The notes beneath the pieces are model-generated. The model had not been told where the DNA came from. It saw only the letters and a program-made list of their open reading frames with translations, and made no database searches. Source: Bacillota bacterium (lineage in GTDB: Bacteria; Bacillota; GCA-003054495; Carboxydocellales; JAJZTU01). From it: a DNA stretch of 10,225 bases. The stretch is from positions 1-10,225 of the forward strand of contig JAJZTU010000107.1 in NCBI GenBank assembly GCA_021848765.1, in the 5' to 3' direction. Below, piece by piece: positions 1 to 7,350 of this stretch (its first letter is position 1; each line of letters begins with the position of its first letter). The position numbers and the translations under genes were made by a program.

Positions 1-174
1 ATCCAGGGCGGCCTCCAGAGTGGTAGACATGCTGATAACATCTACCACTACCACTACATGCCCCATCCTGGCTCCGGCAACTGCTCCCGAGGCATCTGTG
101 GTAACGAAAACACCCTTACAAACCATAAACGCCGAACCCCCTGAACCAAAATTTCCGTATTTAAGTACATTCAT
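1..174 (-). CDS. 5' part of an unrecognised gene with a ComB-like (2-phosphosulfolactate phosphatase-like) motif; runs off the left edge
   Basis: An open minus-strand frame gives 58 residues from an ATG at 174 to the window edge with no stop. Residues 39-50 read HVVVVVDVISMS and are followed by TTLEAALD. This resembles the N-terminal beta strand and following helix of the ComB family, whose usual form is VVVIDVLRATST followed by an alanine-rich helix. The conserved Arg of that motif is replaced (VISMS instead of VLRAT), so the enzyme activity is doubtful. Codon use and GC content match the other minus-strand genes and differ from the adjacent toxin-antitoxin pair. No good ribosome binding site precedes ATG 174. 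An in-frame ATG at 126 (residue 17) has a G-run about 10 bases upstream and is an alternative start. I am fairly sure that this is coding; the family is a guess from one motif. Confidence 0.5.
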   Translation of the reverse strand, partial: MNVLKYGNFGSGGSAFMVCKGVFVTTDASGAVAGARMGHVVVVVDVISMSTTLEAALD

Positions 175-190
175 GTATAAATGTTTTTTG

Positions 191-219
191 TTTTCAAACA
201 TTAGTTCCAGTGGTATAAT
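191..219 (+). promoter_or_regulatory. Sigma-A type promoter with extended -10 for mntA-hepT
   Basis: A perfect TATAAT lies at 214-219 and is preceded by TG at 211-212, which makes an extended -10 (TGGTATAAT). A weak -35 (TTTTCA, 191-196) lies 17 bases upstream. Transcription would start near 226 and leave an 80-base leader before the mntA start at 307. The promoter lies inside the AT-rich island, so the island appears to carry its own expression signal. Confidence 0.6.
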
Positions 220-306
220 AGTAATAGGTAAAAATTGTCTCCGGCAAGAAGGCAAAATTGAATTAGCAGATGTAACAAATAACTGTTGGTACGGGGTGTA
301 ATTTGG

Positions 307-717
307 ATGAAAATTAACCAAACTCAAATAGACCAAATTGTAAATTATTTAGCCAAAAAAATATCTCCCTATGTCATTATTCTTTTTGGATCCGGAGTAA
401 AAGGCACGATGACACAGGATAGCGATATTGACATTGCTTTTTTAACAGATAAAAAACTAAGCGATTATGAAACCTTTATGATGGCGCAAGAATTGGCCGA
501 CATGTTGGGCAGAGAAGTCGATTTGGTTAATTTAAAAAATGCGAGTACGGTATTCAGGGCACAAGTAGTCGCAACGGGAAAAGTCATTTATGACAAAGAT
601 CCCCAAAGAAGAATGGTATTTCAAATGAACGCTTTTAAAGAGTACTCAAAATTAAATGAGGAACGGCAATGCATATTTGACAAATTACAAGAAAGGGGAT
701 CAATGTATGATTCCTAA
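307..717 (+). CDS. mntA: MntA-type nucleotidyltransferase antitoxin
   Basis: The 136-residue protein has the minimal nucleotidyltransferase signature GS-x10-DxD (G28, S29, D40, D42), and a third likely catalytic Asp is at D72 in VDLVNL. In characterised MntA/HepT pairs the antitoxin transfers AMP units from ATP to a tyrosine of the HEPN toxin and so inactivates it. The length fits the family. ATG 307 is chosen because GGGGTG (293-298) stands 8 bases upstream; a TTG at 286 is in frame but has no such site. The 3' end overlaps hepT by 11 bases, as expected for a coupled toxin-antitoxin operon. The gene is much richer in A/T than the minus-strand genes (15 of 60 bases are G/C in 301-360), which suggests horizontal transfer. 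The family assignment is strong; activity is inferred. Confidence 0.9.
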   Translation: MKINQTQIDQIVNYLAKKISPYVIILFGSGVKGTMTQDSDIDIAFLTDKKLSDYETFMMAQELADMLGREVDLVNLKNASTVFRAQVVATGKVIYDKDPQRRMVFQMNAFKEYSKLNEERQCIFDKLQERGSMYDS

Positions 718-1117
718 TGATGTCATTTATAATAAACTGCAAACCATTAAACGCTGTATAAAAAGAATAAATGAGGAATACGAAAATAATCCTCAAAATT
801 TAGAGAACTTCACAAAACAAGATGCCATTATTTTGAACATCCAAAGGGCCTGCGAAGCATGTATTGATCTAGCCATGCATATTGTATCGGAAAAAAACTT
901 CGGAATTCCGCAAAATAGTCGCGATGCTTTCGAAATGCTATACCAAAATAAGCTAATCAATGAGGAGATGAACTTAAAGTTAAAGGCAATGGTCGGCTTT
1001 CGGAATATTGCCGTACACGATTATCAATCTATAAATGTGAATATTATTAAAACCATTATCGAAAACCATTTGGAAGATTTCAAGAAGTTTGCAGATACCG
1101 TTATGAAATTAACTTAG
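707..1117 (+). CDS. hepT: HepT-type HEPN toxin (DUF86)
   Basis: This 136-residue helical protein carries the HEPN RNase motif R-x4-H with the HepT-specific Tyr: R99, H104 and Y106 in RNIAVHDY (R-x4-H-x-Y). In studied systems the Arg/His pair forms the RNase site across a toxin dimer, and the Tyr is the residue that MntA AMPylates. All three are present, so both the toxin and its neutralisation site look intact. ATG 707 is chosen because AAGGGG (693-698) lies 8 bases upstream; an in-frame ATG at 656 would add 17 residues and overlap mntA more deeply. Translation is probably coupled to mntA. The gene ends 18 bases from the stop of the convergent EndoQ gene, and I see no terminator between them. 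Targets proposed for HepT include tRNA and mRNA; nothing here tells which. Confidence 0.9.
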   Translation: MIPNDVIYNKLQTIKRCIKRINEEYENNPQNLENFTKQDAIILNIQRACEACIDLAMHIVSEKNFGIPQNSRDAFEMLYQNKLINEEMNLKLKAMVGFRNIAVHDYQSINVNIIKTIIENHLEDFKKFADTVMKLT

Positions 1118-1135
1118 CAAGGTGCGCTATTCCGG

Positions 1136-2335
1136 TTACTCCCCCCAGCTCACCTTCCCATACCTCCCGCCACCACCCGCTATTACTGACAACTCACCTG
1201 CTCTTGCTGCCAGGATTAACCCGGCCACAGTATCACCGGCCGCCTTTGCCAGGTCCTCCCCAGGCGCCTGGTGCAGCACGGCCATTTCCGTACCAAAGCT
1301 GGCCAGCAGCTTATCTAAAGTTTTTGCCCCCACTTTGGGCAAAAACTGCAAGGGCACCTGATACTGGTAGGGTGGCCTCCCCGGCGGCGATTGCGGCTCC
1401 GGGCTGTCAGCGATGGATTTAAGCCGGTCCAAAACCCCGTTAACCACCTTATTACCTCCGGCGCCACAGCGTGGACAGGTGAACACCGGTGGCGGCAGCT
1501 CCACGGTATCTTCACAAACCAGGCAATAAGTCCGGTGGTACTTCCCCAGCTTGGGATCCAGCCCATAATTCTTGACTATCCCCCGGCCTTCCCTGCCCTT
1601 AAGGGCCAAAACCAATTCTGCAAAGGAAGGCTCCGCCAAGGCCAGGAGGTTATACTCCCGGCCTATTTTAGGCAGGGAATGAGCGTCAGAATTGGTCAAA
1701 AAGGCTACAGAAGCTAACTCTTCAAGATGGTCGGCAAACCAGCTATCGGCGCTTAATCCCAGCTCCAATCCTGCAATGCCGTCGACACCTGCCGGCAATA
1801 CTTCCTTAATGCTCCGGCAGCAGCAGCCGTACATTCCCTTGTGGGGTGTAAAGGCATGGGCCGGGATAATAATTCCCCCCAGTTCCTGGACCTGCTCCGA
1901 CAATTGGGCAAAGCTCAACCTGGCCCGCTGGCTGCTGAGGGTAACATTGGTCAGGTACCGGGAAAGCCAACGGCTGAACTCCTCCATCACGCCAAGGAAG
2001 GGGAAATAGCAGAGGACATGAAAACCCTCTTCCCCCTGCTCAGTGGTCTCCACCTCAGCCCCTAAAACAGCCGTCATGGGGGTCTCCCCCTTAGTGTAGG
2101 CCAACCCGCCGCCCGGCAGTTCCCGCAGTTTCCCGTTACTGATAAGTTCCCTGATGTCCTCCTGGACCGCCGGGGACCCGGCATCAATGATTCCTGCTAC
2201 CTGAATCCCTTTACGGTGAGCACACTCTTTCACGATATTGCCAAAAGTCAAATCCCGGGAAGCGGTGATTTTCACTGGCCGCCCGGAATTCGTCCTGCCG
2301 ATATGTACGTGCAAGTCCACAAAATATTGGTCCAT
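1136..2335 (-). CDS. EndoQ-family endonuclease (PHP domain, zinc finger, helix-hairpin-helix-like C-terminus)
   Basis: A 399-residue protein of the TIGR00375/EndoQ type. Characterised members cut DNA 5' of deaminated bases such as uracil and hypoxanthine, a repair entry point. The PHP metal site is visible: DLHVH (D7, H9, H11), D51, E94, H106, H160 in PAHAFTPH, and D217/H219 in TNSDAHS. A zinc ribbon follows at C271-x2-C274 and C287-x2-C290. The segment at 331-354 (FLPKVGAKTLDKLL) resembles a helix-hairpin-helix DNA-binding element. The start at 2335 has an ideal GGAGG (2345-2341) 5 bases away. A 73-base gap separates it from the upstream DUF3866 gene, so it may belong to the same transcript. 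Full length, no missing key residues. A generic 'PHP phosphoesterase' label is the fallback. Confidence 0.85.
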   Translation of the reverse strand: MDQYFVDLHVHIGRTNSGRPVKITASRDLTFGNIVKECAHRKGIQVAGIIDAGSPAVQEDIRELISNGKLRELPGGGLAYTKGETPMTAVLGAEVETTEQGEEGFHVLCYFPFLGVMEEFSRWLSRYLTNVTLSSQRARLSFAQLSEQVQELGGIIIPAHAFTPHKGMYGCCCRSIKEVLPAGVDGIAGLELGLSADSWFADHLEELASVAFLTNSDAHSLPKIGREYNLLALAEPSFAELVLALKGREGRGIVKNYGLDPKLGKYHRTYCLVCEDTVELPPPVFTCPRCGAGGNKVVNGVLDRLKSIADSPEPQSPPGRPPYQYQVPLQFLPKVGAKTLDKLLASFGTEMAVLHQAPGEDLAKAAGDTVAGLILAARAGELSVIAGGGGRYGKVSWGE

Positions 2336-2408
2336 GCTGACCTCCTCAGCTGTCTAAGCACAATTCTATTCCTTTTATGCCTGCTCACTCTGATTACCAA
2401 TTAAACCT

Positions 2409-3491
2409 CTAATAAACCACCGACCTTGCCGCCAGCTTCCCGGCCGCACAGGACGCCAGGAAAAACTCCACATCCTCGTCCACCGACCTGCCCATAGTGG
2501 TCACCTTGATCCCGTAATGGTGGACCATGGATTCCAAAACCTCATTAGCAGCCAGTTCTTCCACCTGATGCCGGCTGGTAATCCCCCGGCGGGAAAGCTG
2601 CTGCCTGATAAAATGGGCCTTGACCTTCTCCACCACCGGCAGGGCGACCGTACAAGGGGTAACGGCGATTTTCTCCAGCACCGTGAGGGTATGGTGACTA
2701 ATACCTGTATGGCGCTCCCTGGGATCCGCAAAACTGATCCGGGGAATACAAATAGCCTTTCCCCCCAAGACATTAACCGCATTCAGGATTTCTCCCTGCT
2801 CTACCCCCGAGAAGCCAAACTCCGTCCCTGTGCCTACAATCCCAGGGCCCATGGCTGCAATAATCACATCAGCCCGTCCTACCTCACGGGCAGCAATAAG
2901 GCCGGTATAAATATTCACAGCCTCAAAATTGCCACCGAAGGCATGGCCTGCCGTTACCGTAACATCAACCAGCCCCTTCTCCTTTAACTCCCGCACCAGG
3001 CGGCTAAAAGGCAATGGGAGGGCAGCCCCGGCGGTCATTACATAACCTATCCTCAGCCGGCCACCGCTGGCCTGCTTTACCCCTACAGCCGCACCCGGCA
3101 GGTGGCTGTGCAAGGAACCCACAATCACCGGAGTCTTTTTCAGACCGGTAAAATTCTCAATTGCCGCCCGGTACGGGCTGTACTGCTCCTCAACCGCAAG
3201 GACCTTTGCCTGCATTGGAGTATAGCGTAACTTCATGATATGGCCCTCAACCGGAGGGTCTACAGCTTCATTGGCGGTGTTAGCCAGAATAAAGTGGCTC
3301 CCCCCGGTACCCAGACCCAGGTGGACCGCGGTAGTGTTGAGGATTACCCCGTCCCCCTCCTGTACCGTCCCGGTGAGAAAATCATAGTTAACAGCCTTTG
3401 CTTCCCCTTCCTCCAATTCCACCACCAACTCGGTAACTCCTGACCTGACGCCGGTAATCCGGGTTACCCGTCCCTGGCGAATTCTAATCAC
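2409..3491 (-). CDS. DUF3866 family protein
   Basis: A 360-residue soluble protein that I recognise as the DUF3866 family; its function is not known. The N-terminus (IRIRQGRVTRI, then a small beta-rich segment) is typical, and a glycine-rich central part (TAGHAFGGNFEAV, then MGPGIVGTGTEFGFSG) is the most conserved-looking stretch. No membrane segments or signal peptide are apparent. The frame is open upstream to 3575, but GTG 3491 is chosen because AGGAG (3503-3499) precedes it by 7 bases and the family normally begins at IRIR. In related Firmicutes it is found beside M20 peptidase-T-like and EndoQ-like genes, as here. It lies 97 bases downstream of the peptidase gene. Confidence 0.8.
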   Translation of the reverse strand: MIRIRQGRVTRITGVRSGVTELVVELEEGEAKAVNYDFLTGTVQEGDGVILNTTAVHLGLGTGGSHFILANTANEAVDPPVEGHIMKLRYTPMQAKVLAVEEQYSPYRAAIENFTGLKKTPVIVGSLHSHLPGAAVGVKQASGGRLRIGYVMTAGAALPLPFSRLVRELKEKGLVDVTVTAGHAFGGNFEAVNIYTGLIAAREVGRADVIIAAMGPGIVGTGTEFGFSGVEQGEILNAVNVLGGKAICIPRISFADPRERHTGISHHTLTVLEKIAVTPCTVALPVVEKVKAHFIRQQLSRRGITSRHQVEELAANEVLESMVHHYGIKVTTMGRSVDEDVEFFLASCAAGKLAARSVVY

Positions 3492-3511
3492 GGTATCACT
3501 CCTAATTAAGT

Positions 3512-3591
3512 TTGGCCGGCCTACGCCACTCTTAATTGTCCGCTTACGCCACCCCTGATTATCCGCATACTCCACACCTGGATTGGCCGGC
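3512..3591. repeat. Short direct repeats in the gap between the M20 peptidase and DUF3866 genes
   Basis: The 100-base gap 3492-3591 contains TTGGCCGGC twice (3512-3520 and 3583-3591) and TACGCCAC twice (3522-3529 and 3545-3552). The GGCCGGCC core at the first copy is itself palindromic. These may be remnants of a duplication or a protein binding site; no function can be assigned. No convincing terminator or promoter is visible in the gap. Confidence 0.4.
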
Positions 3592-4710
3592 TTATTCCAC
3601 TACCTTGATTATCTCCACTAAATACCGTGCTGTATTCACCAGGTCTTCCACTGCTATGGTTTCTTGGGTAGTATGTACCTGGTTCATTCCAATACCCAGG
3701 TTCACAGCAGCCAAGCCCTTGCCGTTAAATATATTGGCATCACTGCCGCCCCCTGTAGCCTCCAATTTGGCTTTAATCCCCAGATTTTCAGCCGCCCTGA
3801 CTGCAGCCTGAACTGCCGGGGATTCAGAAGTCAGGTCTATGTGGGCATAAAGATGTTCAGTGATAACCTTGGCCTTTGCACCGGCTTCCGCAGCAACCCC
3901 CTCCAGGGTTTCCTGCATGTGCCTGGCCTGAGCTTCCAGTTTGGCAGGTTTTAGACTTCTGGCTTCACCCTTAAGGTTTACCAGTTCCGGAATGATATTT
4001 ATAGCCTTGCCCCCTTCAATAATCCCGATATTGGCAGTAGTCTCCCCGTCAATCCGCCCCAATTTCATCCGGCTAATGGCCTTTGAGGCTACCTGAATAG
4101 CACTGATACCCTCCTCAGGACACACTCCGGCATGGGCTGCTTTGCCGATGATACTGGCCTCAATTCTGACCTGGGCAGGCCCTTTTACAATAATAGTGCC
4201 TATAGGACCGGCAGCATCCAGAATAAAACCCATCCGGGAGTTAAGCCGCCCGTAGTCCAGATTTGCTGCCCCCAAGAGTCCTACTTCCTCACAGACGGTA
4301 AAGACCACCTCAATTTCCCCATGGGGAATACCCTCTTTACCTATCACTCGCAGGGCCTCCAGGATGGCCGCTATCCCGGCCTTGTCATCTCCCCCCAGCA
4401 CAGTCTCACCTTTAGAGGAGATTATTCCCTCCGCCAATACAGGCTCCACGTCACGCCCCGGTTCCACGGTATCCATATGGGCACTGAAGAAGATAGCCGG
4501 CTTTTCCTGACCGGCAGTAGCCTGCAGCCGGGCAATAAGGTTACCTGTTCCTGACCCAATGGCCACCCTGGCCTTATCCTCGCAGACCTCCAGACCTAAG
4601 CCGGTTAATTTGGCCTTCAAAAGGTCCGCTATGTCCCTTTCCTGCCGGGACGGGGAATATATTCGCACCAGTTCCAGAAACTCATCAACCAAACGCTCCT
4701 TATTGACCAT
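3592..4710 (-). CDS. M20 family metallopeptidase, peptidase T-like
   Basis: A 372-residue protein of the PepT-like M20 group (TIGR01883 type). Visible metal-site elements are H78-x-D80 in SAHMDT, the bridging Asp in GGDDKAG (D108 or D109), the catalytic Glu pair E141-E142 in VCEEVG, D165 in LDAAG and H346 in QVHTTQE. The dimerisation domain lies between about residues 180 and 290, with a conserved-looking GKAAHAG. It is expected to be a cytosolic di-zinc aminopeptidase acting on short peptides; the exact substrate is unknown. It starts 14 bases after the stop of the VOR gamma gene, with GAGGGG about 10 bases before ATG 4710, so it is probably co-transcribed. A peptide-hydrolysing enzyme fits an operon for amino acid breakdown, but the link is inference. 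Confidence 0.87.
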   Translation of the reverse strand: MVNKERLVDEFLELVRIYSPSRQERDIADLLKAKLTGLGLEVCEDKARVAIGSGTGNLIARLQATAGQEKPAIFFSAHMDTVEPGRDVEPVLAEGIISSKGETVLGGDDKAGIAAILEALRVIGKEGIPHGEIEVVFTVCEEVGLLGAANLDYGRLNSRMGFILDAAGPIGTIIVKGPAQVRIEASIIGKAAHAGVCPEEGISAIQVASKAISRMKLGRIDGETTANIGIIEGGKAINIIPELVNLKGEARSLKPAKLEAQARHMQETLEGVAAEAGAKAKVITEHLYAHIDLTSESPAVQAAVRAAENLGIKAKLEATGGGSDANIFNGKGLAAVNLGIGMNQVHTTQETIAVEDLVNTARYLVEIIKVVE

Positions 4711-4724
4711 CAGCGCTAACCCCC

Positions 4725-5267
4725 TCAGCCATTCCTAACTACCTCGGCCCCTTTTTCCAGGGCCTTGCGGTTTAGCGGAATCAGGTTATAACGGTATTCC
4801 GGCAAAACCTTCTTGAGGGATTCTTCCACTGAGTCAAAGTTTACCACCTTGGTCAACTCAAGTAAAGCACCCAGAATAACCATTCCCGACACTCTGGAAT
4901 TGCCCAACTCCTCGGCCAACTCGTTGGCTTGAATGTAATAGGCCTTGATATCAGTGCGTTGGACCTTTTTATCAATCAGGGAACTATTGACCAGAATAAT
5001 CCCCCCGGGTTTAACCGCAGGCTCAAACTTATCCAGGGAAGGCCGGTTCATAATGATGGCCGCAGTAGGTTCAAAAACTACCGGAGAACTGATCTCCCGG
5101 TCGGAAATGGTCACCCCGCAGTTAGCTGTGCCACCCCGCATTTCCGGACCGTAGGAGGGAATCCAGGCCACATGCTTGTTTTCCAGCATCCCGGCATAAG
5201 TCAGGAGCTGGCCCATGGACATTATCCCCTGGCCTCCGAAGCCGGCCATGATAATCTCCTGTAACAT
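4725..5267 (-). CDS. 2-oxoacid:ferredoxin oxidoreductase, gamma subunit
   Basis: A 180-residue gamma domain of the pyruvate/2-oxoacid:ferredoxin oxidoreductase superfamily, which helps form the CoA-binding part of the complex. The N-terminal GFGGQG (residues 9-14) and SYGPEMRGG (38-46) are diagnostic. The length is normal for a stand-alone gamma subunit. The ATG at 5267 directly follows the stop of the beta gene (TAG then ATG), and GGAGG inside the end of the beta gene (5280-5276) serves as ribosome binding site, so translation is likely coupled. Sequence alone does not fix the substrate; the alpha subunit and the neighbouring amino acid dehydrogenase point to branched-chain 2-oxoacids. Confidence 0.9.
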   Translation of the reverse strand: MLQEIIMAGFGGQGIMSMGQLLTYAGMLENKHVAWIPSYGPEMRGGTANCGVTISDREISSPVVFEPTAAIIMNRPSLDKFEPAVKPGGIILVNSSLIDKKVQRTDIKAYYIQANELAEELGNSRVSGMVILGALLELTKVVNFDSVEESLKKVLPEYRYNLIPLNRKALEKGAEVVRNG

Positions 5268-6035
5268 CTATTCCACCTCCCCTTCTACCTTGGCGGGAGC
5301 AGTGGGAACCTTAAACTCTCCAAGGGGATAATAAGGGATCATATTATCCGCTAACCACTTGGTAGCCTCAATGGGATGCAGACCCCAGTTGGTGGGACAG
5401 GTAGACAGGACTTCCACCAGGCTGAAGCCTACCCCGTTCATCTGGTTATCAAAGGCCTTTCTGATAGCTTTCTTGGCTTGAATAACATGCTTGGGGTCAT
5501 GGACGGATACCCTGGCTACATAAGCGGCCCCATCCAAAGTGCTGAGCATCTCGGACACCCTGACAGGAGAACCTTGGGTCTCCTTGTTCCTGCCAAAAGG
5601 AGAAGTGGTCGTCTCCATGCCCACCAAAGTAGTCGGGGCCATCTGCCCGCCGGTCATGCCATAAATGGCATTGTTCACGAAAATAACGGTAATTCTTTCG
5701 CCCCGGGCCGCGGCATGGACTATCTCCGCAGTACCGATTGCCGCCAGGTCACCATCCCCCTGGTAGACAAAAACCGTCTTGTCAGGATGCACCCGCTTTA
5801 CCCCTGTGGCCACTGCAGGAGCACGGCCGTGGGAAGCCTGATGAAAATCCAGGTCCATATATTCATAGATAAAAACCGAACAGCCTACCGGACCCACTCC
5901 AATGGTAGTCTCCCGGATTCCCAGCTCATCAATGGTTTCCGCCACCAGGCGGTGAATTATCCCGTGGGTACAGCCGGGACAGTAGTGGAAGGGCTTTTCG
6001 GTCAAACTCTTAGGCCGTTCAAATACTTTAACCAT
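5268..6035 (-). CDS. 2-oxoacid:ferredoxin oxidoreductase, beta subunit (thiamine diphosphate binding)
   Basis: A 255-residue TPP-binding beta subunit. The TPP/Mg motif is present as GDGD (93-96) followed by NN at 121-122. Four cysteines placed to bind a [4Fe-4S] cluster are C19 and C22 (HYCPGCTHG), C52 (GPVGCS) and C213 (STCPTNWG). This subunit performs the decarboxylation and passes electrons to the cluster. The frame is open to 6065, but ATG 6035 is chosen: it overlaps the end of the alpha gene by 8 bases, a G-rich site (GGGGGCAGGAG) lies just upstream, and family members start close to this point. The tight overlap argues for coupled translation and equal stoichiometry. Confidence 0.92.
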   Translation of the reverse strand: MVKVFERPKSLTEKPFHYCPGCTHGIIHRLVAETIDELGIRETTIGVGPVGCSVFIYEYMDLDFHQASHGRAPAVATGVKRVHPDKTVFVYQGDGDLAAIGTAEIVHAAARGERITVIFVNNAIYGMTGGQMAPTTLVGMETTTSPFGRNKETQGSPVRVSEMLSTLDGAAYVARVSVHDPKHVIQAKKAIRKAFDNQMNGVGFSLVEVLSTCPTNWGLHPIEATKWLADNMIPYYPLGEFKVPTAPAKVEGEVE

Positions 6036-7092
6036 TACTCCTGCCCCCTTTGGCCAGTTTCTCAATTTCCCTCAATATTTCCGAGGTCACAGGAAGCATA
6101 CCCCCGAGTCGTCCATAGAAATCTACCGGCTTGGAACCGTTTAAAGCCAGGCGGACATCCTCAATCATCTGCCCGGCGCTCATTTCCACTACCAGGACAG
6201 ACTTGACCTTTTGGGCAACTTCAGCCAGATGCTCATAAGGGAAAGGCCACAGGCTAATGGGACGGACCAGACCTACTTTAATCCCCTGCTCCCGGGCCCG
6301 GTCAATGGCCCCCTTGGCAATCCTGGCTGAGGTTCCATAGGCCACCAGCAGAATCTCGGCATCATCTGCAAGGTAATCCTCGTAACGGATATTATCCTTG
6401 GCCATTTGCTTAAACTTGGCCTGCAGGCGCAAATTATGTTCTTCACAGCGTTCTGCAACTATGTACAGGGAGTTAATCAGATTGGGTTTGCGGCCCTTGG
6501 CTCCGGTGGTAGCCCAGGTTTTTTCCGGAACATTCACTTGGACTTCTCTGATTTCCACAGGCTCCATCATCTGGCCCAGTACCCCATCCCCCAGAATCAT
6601 CACCGGGTTCCGGTACTTATCCGCCAGATCAAAGGCATCTATGGTCAGGTCTACTATCTCCTGTACAGAAGCAGGGGCCAAAACAATCAAATTATAGTCC
6701 CCATGGCCCCCACCCTTGGTAGCCTGGAAATAGTCGGACTGGGTAGGCTGGATGTTCCCCAGGCCCGGTCCCCCCCGCATAATGTTGACAATTACCACCG
6801 GAAGCTCTGCTCCGGCCAGGTAGGAAATACCCTCCTGCTTGAGACTGATTCCTGGGCTGGAAGAGGAGGTCATCACCCTGGCCCCCGAACCGGCTGCCCC
6901 AAAGGACATATTGACAGCGCCTATCTCGCTCTCTGCCTGCAAAAATACTCCGCCCACCTCGGCCAAACGCTTTACCATGTAGTGGGGCAATTCGCTCTGG
7001 GGTGTGATCGGATAGCCGAAGAAATACCGGCAGCCGGCCATAACCGCTGCTTCCCCCACAGCCTCATTACCTTTCATCAGAATCTTGGCCAC
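6028..7092 (-). CDS. vorB: 2-oxoacid:ferredoxin oxidoreductase, alpha subunit (VorB type)
   Basis: A 354-residue alpha subunit. The pyrimidine-binding region holds GYPITPQSE (26-34), and SSSSPGISLKQEG (76-88) and MRGGPGLGNIQPTQSDY (105-121) closely resemble what I know of 3-methyl-2-oxobutanoate:ferredoxin oxidoreductase VorB proteins of Firmicutes. The enzyme converts 2-oxoisovalerate and related branched 2-oxoacids plus CoA to acyl-CoA and CO2 and reduces ferredoxin. Naming differs between databases (VorA or VorB for the alpha chain). GTG 7092 is taken as start because AAGGAGGAG ends 8 bases before it; it lies 2 bases after the ferredoxin stop. A 2-oxoglutarate (Kor) specificity is the main alternative. 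Confidence 0.9.
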   Translation of the reverse strand: MAKILMKGNEAVGEAAVMAGCRYFFGYPITPQSELPHYMVKRLAEVGGVFLQAESEIGAVNMSFGAAGSGARVMTSSSSPGISLKQEGISYLAGAELPVVIVNIMRGGPGLGNIQPTQSDYFQATKGGGHGDYNLIVLAPASVQEIVDLTIDAFDLADKYRNPVMILGDGVLGQMMEPVEIREVQVNVPEKTWATTGAKGRKPNLINSLYIVAERCEEHNLRLQAKFKQMAKDNIRYEDYLADDAEILLVAYGTSARIAKGAIDRAREQGIKVGLVRPISLWPFPYEHLAEVAQKVKSVLVVEMSAGQMIEDVRLALNGSKPVDFYGRLGGMLPVTSEILREIEKLAKGGRSNG

Positions 7093-7094
7093 CT

Positions 7095-7307
7095 CTATTT
7101 CTCCTCCTTTTCAACTTCAATCACCACATCCGGACACATCCGCGCACAAAAAGCACAGCCGGTACATTTATCCTGCTCCACTACCGTGGCCGGGTGAAAG
7201 CCCATGGAATTAATGTGTTTGGCCATAACTACAATTCCTTTGGGGCAAACTGACGTACAGAGTTCACAGCCTTTGCACCTGTCTTCATGAAAGGTTACCT
7301 TGGGCAT
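7095..7307 (-). CDS. 2-oxoacid:ferredoxin oxidoreductase, delta subunit (2[4Fe-4S] ferredoxin)
   Basis: A 70-residue ferredoxin-like protein with two complete C-x2-C-x2-C-x3-CP clusters: C11, C14, C17, C21 and C48, C51, C54, C58. It should carry electrons from the beta subunit cluster to external ferredoxin. Its position directly before alpha, beta and gamma is the usual delta-first order of four-subunit enzymes of this superfamily. The ATG at 7307 follows a long G-rich purine stretch (GGGGGGG then AAGGAA). It lies 43 bases after the P-loop ATPase gene, with no terminator seen between them. Confidence 0.93.
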   Translation of the reverse strand: MPKVTFHEDRCKGCELCTSVCPKGIVVMAKHINSMGFHPATVVEQDKCTGCAFCARMCPDVVIEVEKEEK

Positions 7308-7350
7308 TTCCTTCCCCCCCTTCTCCTGTCTAATATGTTAAAGCAATGGT

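Noticed and set aside
175..306. Insertion-sequence ends or target-site duplication flanking the mntA-hepT pair
   Set aside because: I looked at both edges (about 175-240 and 1118-1140) and saw no inverted repeats, no matching direct repeats and no transposase.
2336..2408. Separate promoter for the EndoQ gene
   Set aside because: Only poor -35/-10 candidates (TTGGTA, CATAAA, TAGAAT with wrong spacing) are present; read-through from DUF3866 is simpler.
2517..2987. Plus-strand frame of 156 codons inside the DUF3866 region
   Set aside because: It lies antisense to the well-supported minus-strand gene and has no motif.
5376..6206. Long open plus-strand frame (276 codons) opposite the VOR alpha and beta genes
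   Set aside because: It is antisense to strongly recognisable coding sequence, the protein is rich in His, Gly and Arg without any known motif, and it has no supporting ribosome binding site. Such frames are common opposite GC-rich genes.
6406..7197. Long open plus-strand frame (263 codons) opposite the VOR alpha and ferredoxin genes
   Set aside because: It mirrors two certain genes on the minus strand, has no family resemblance and low-quality composition.
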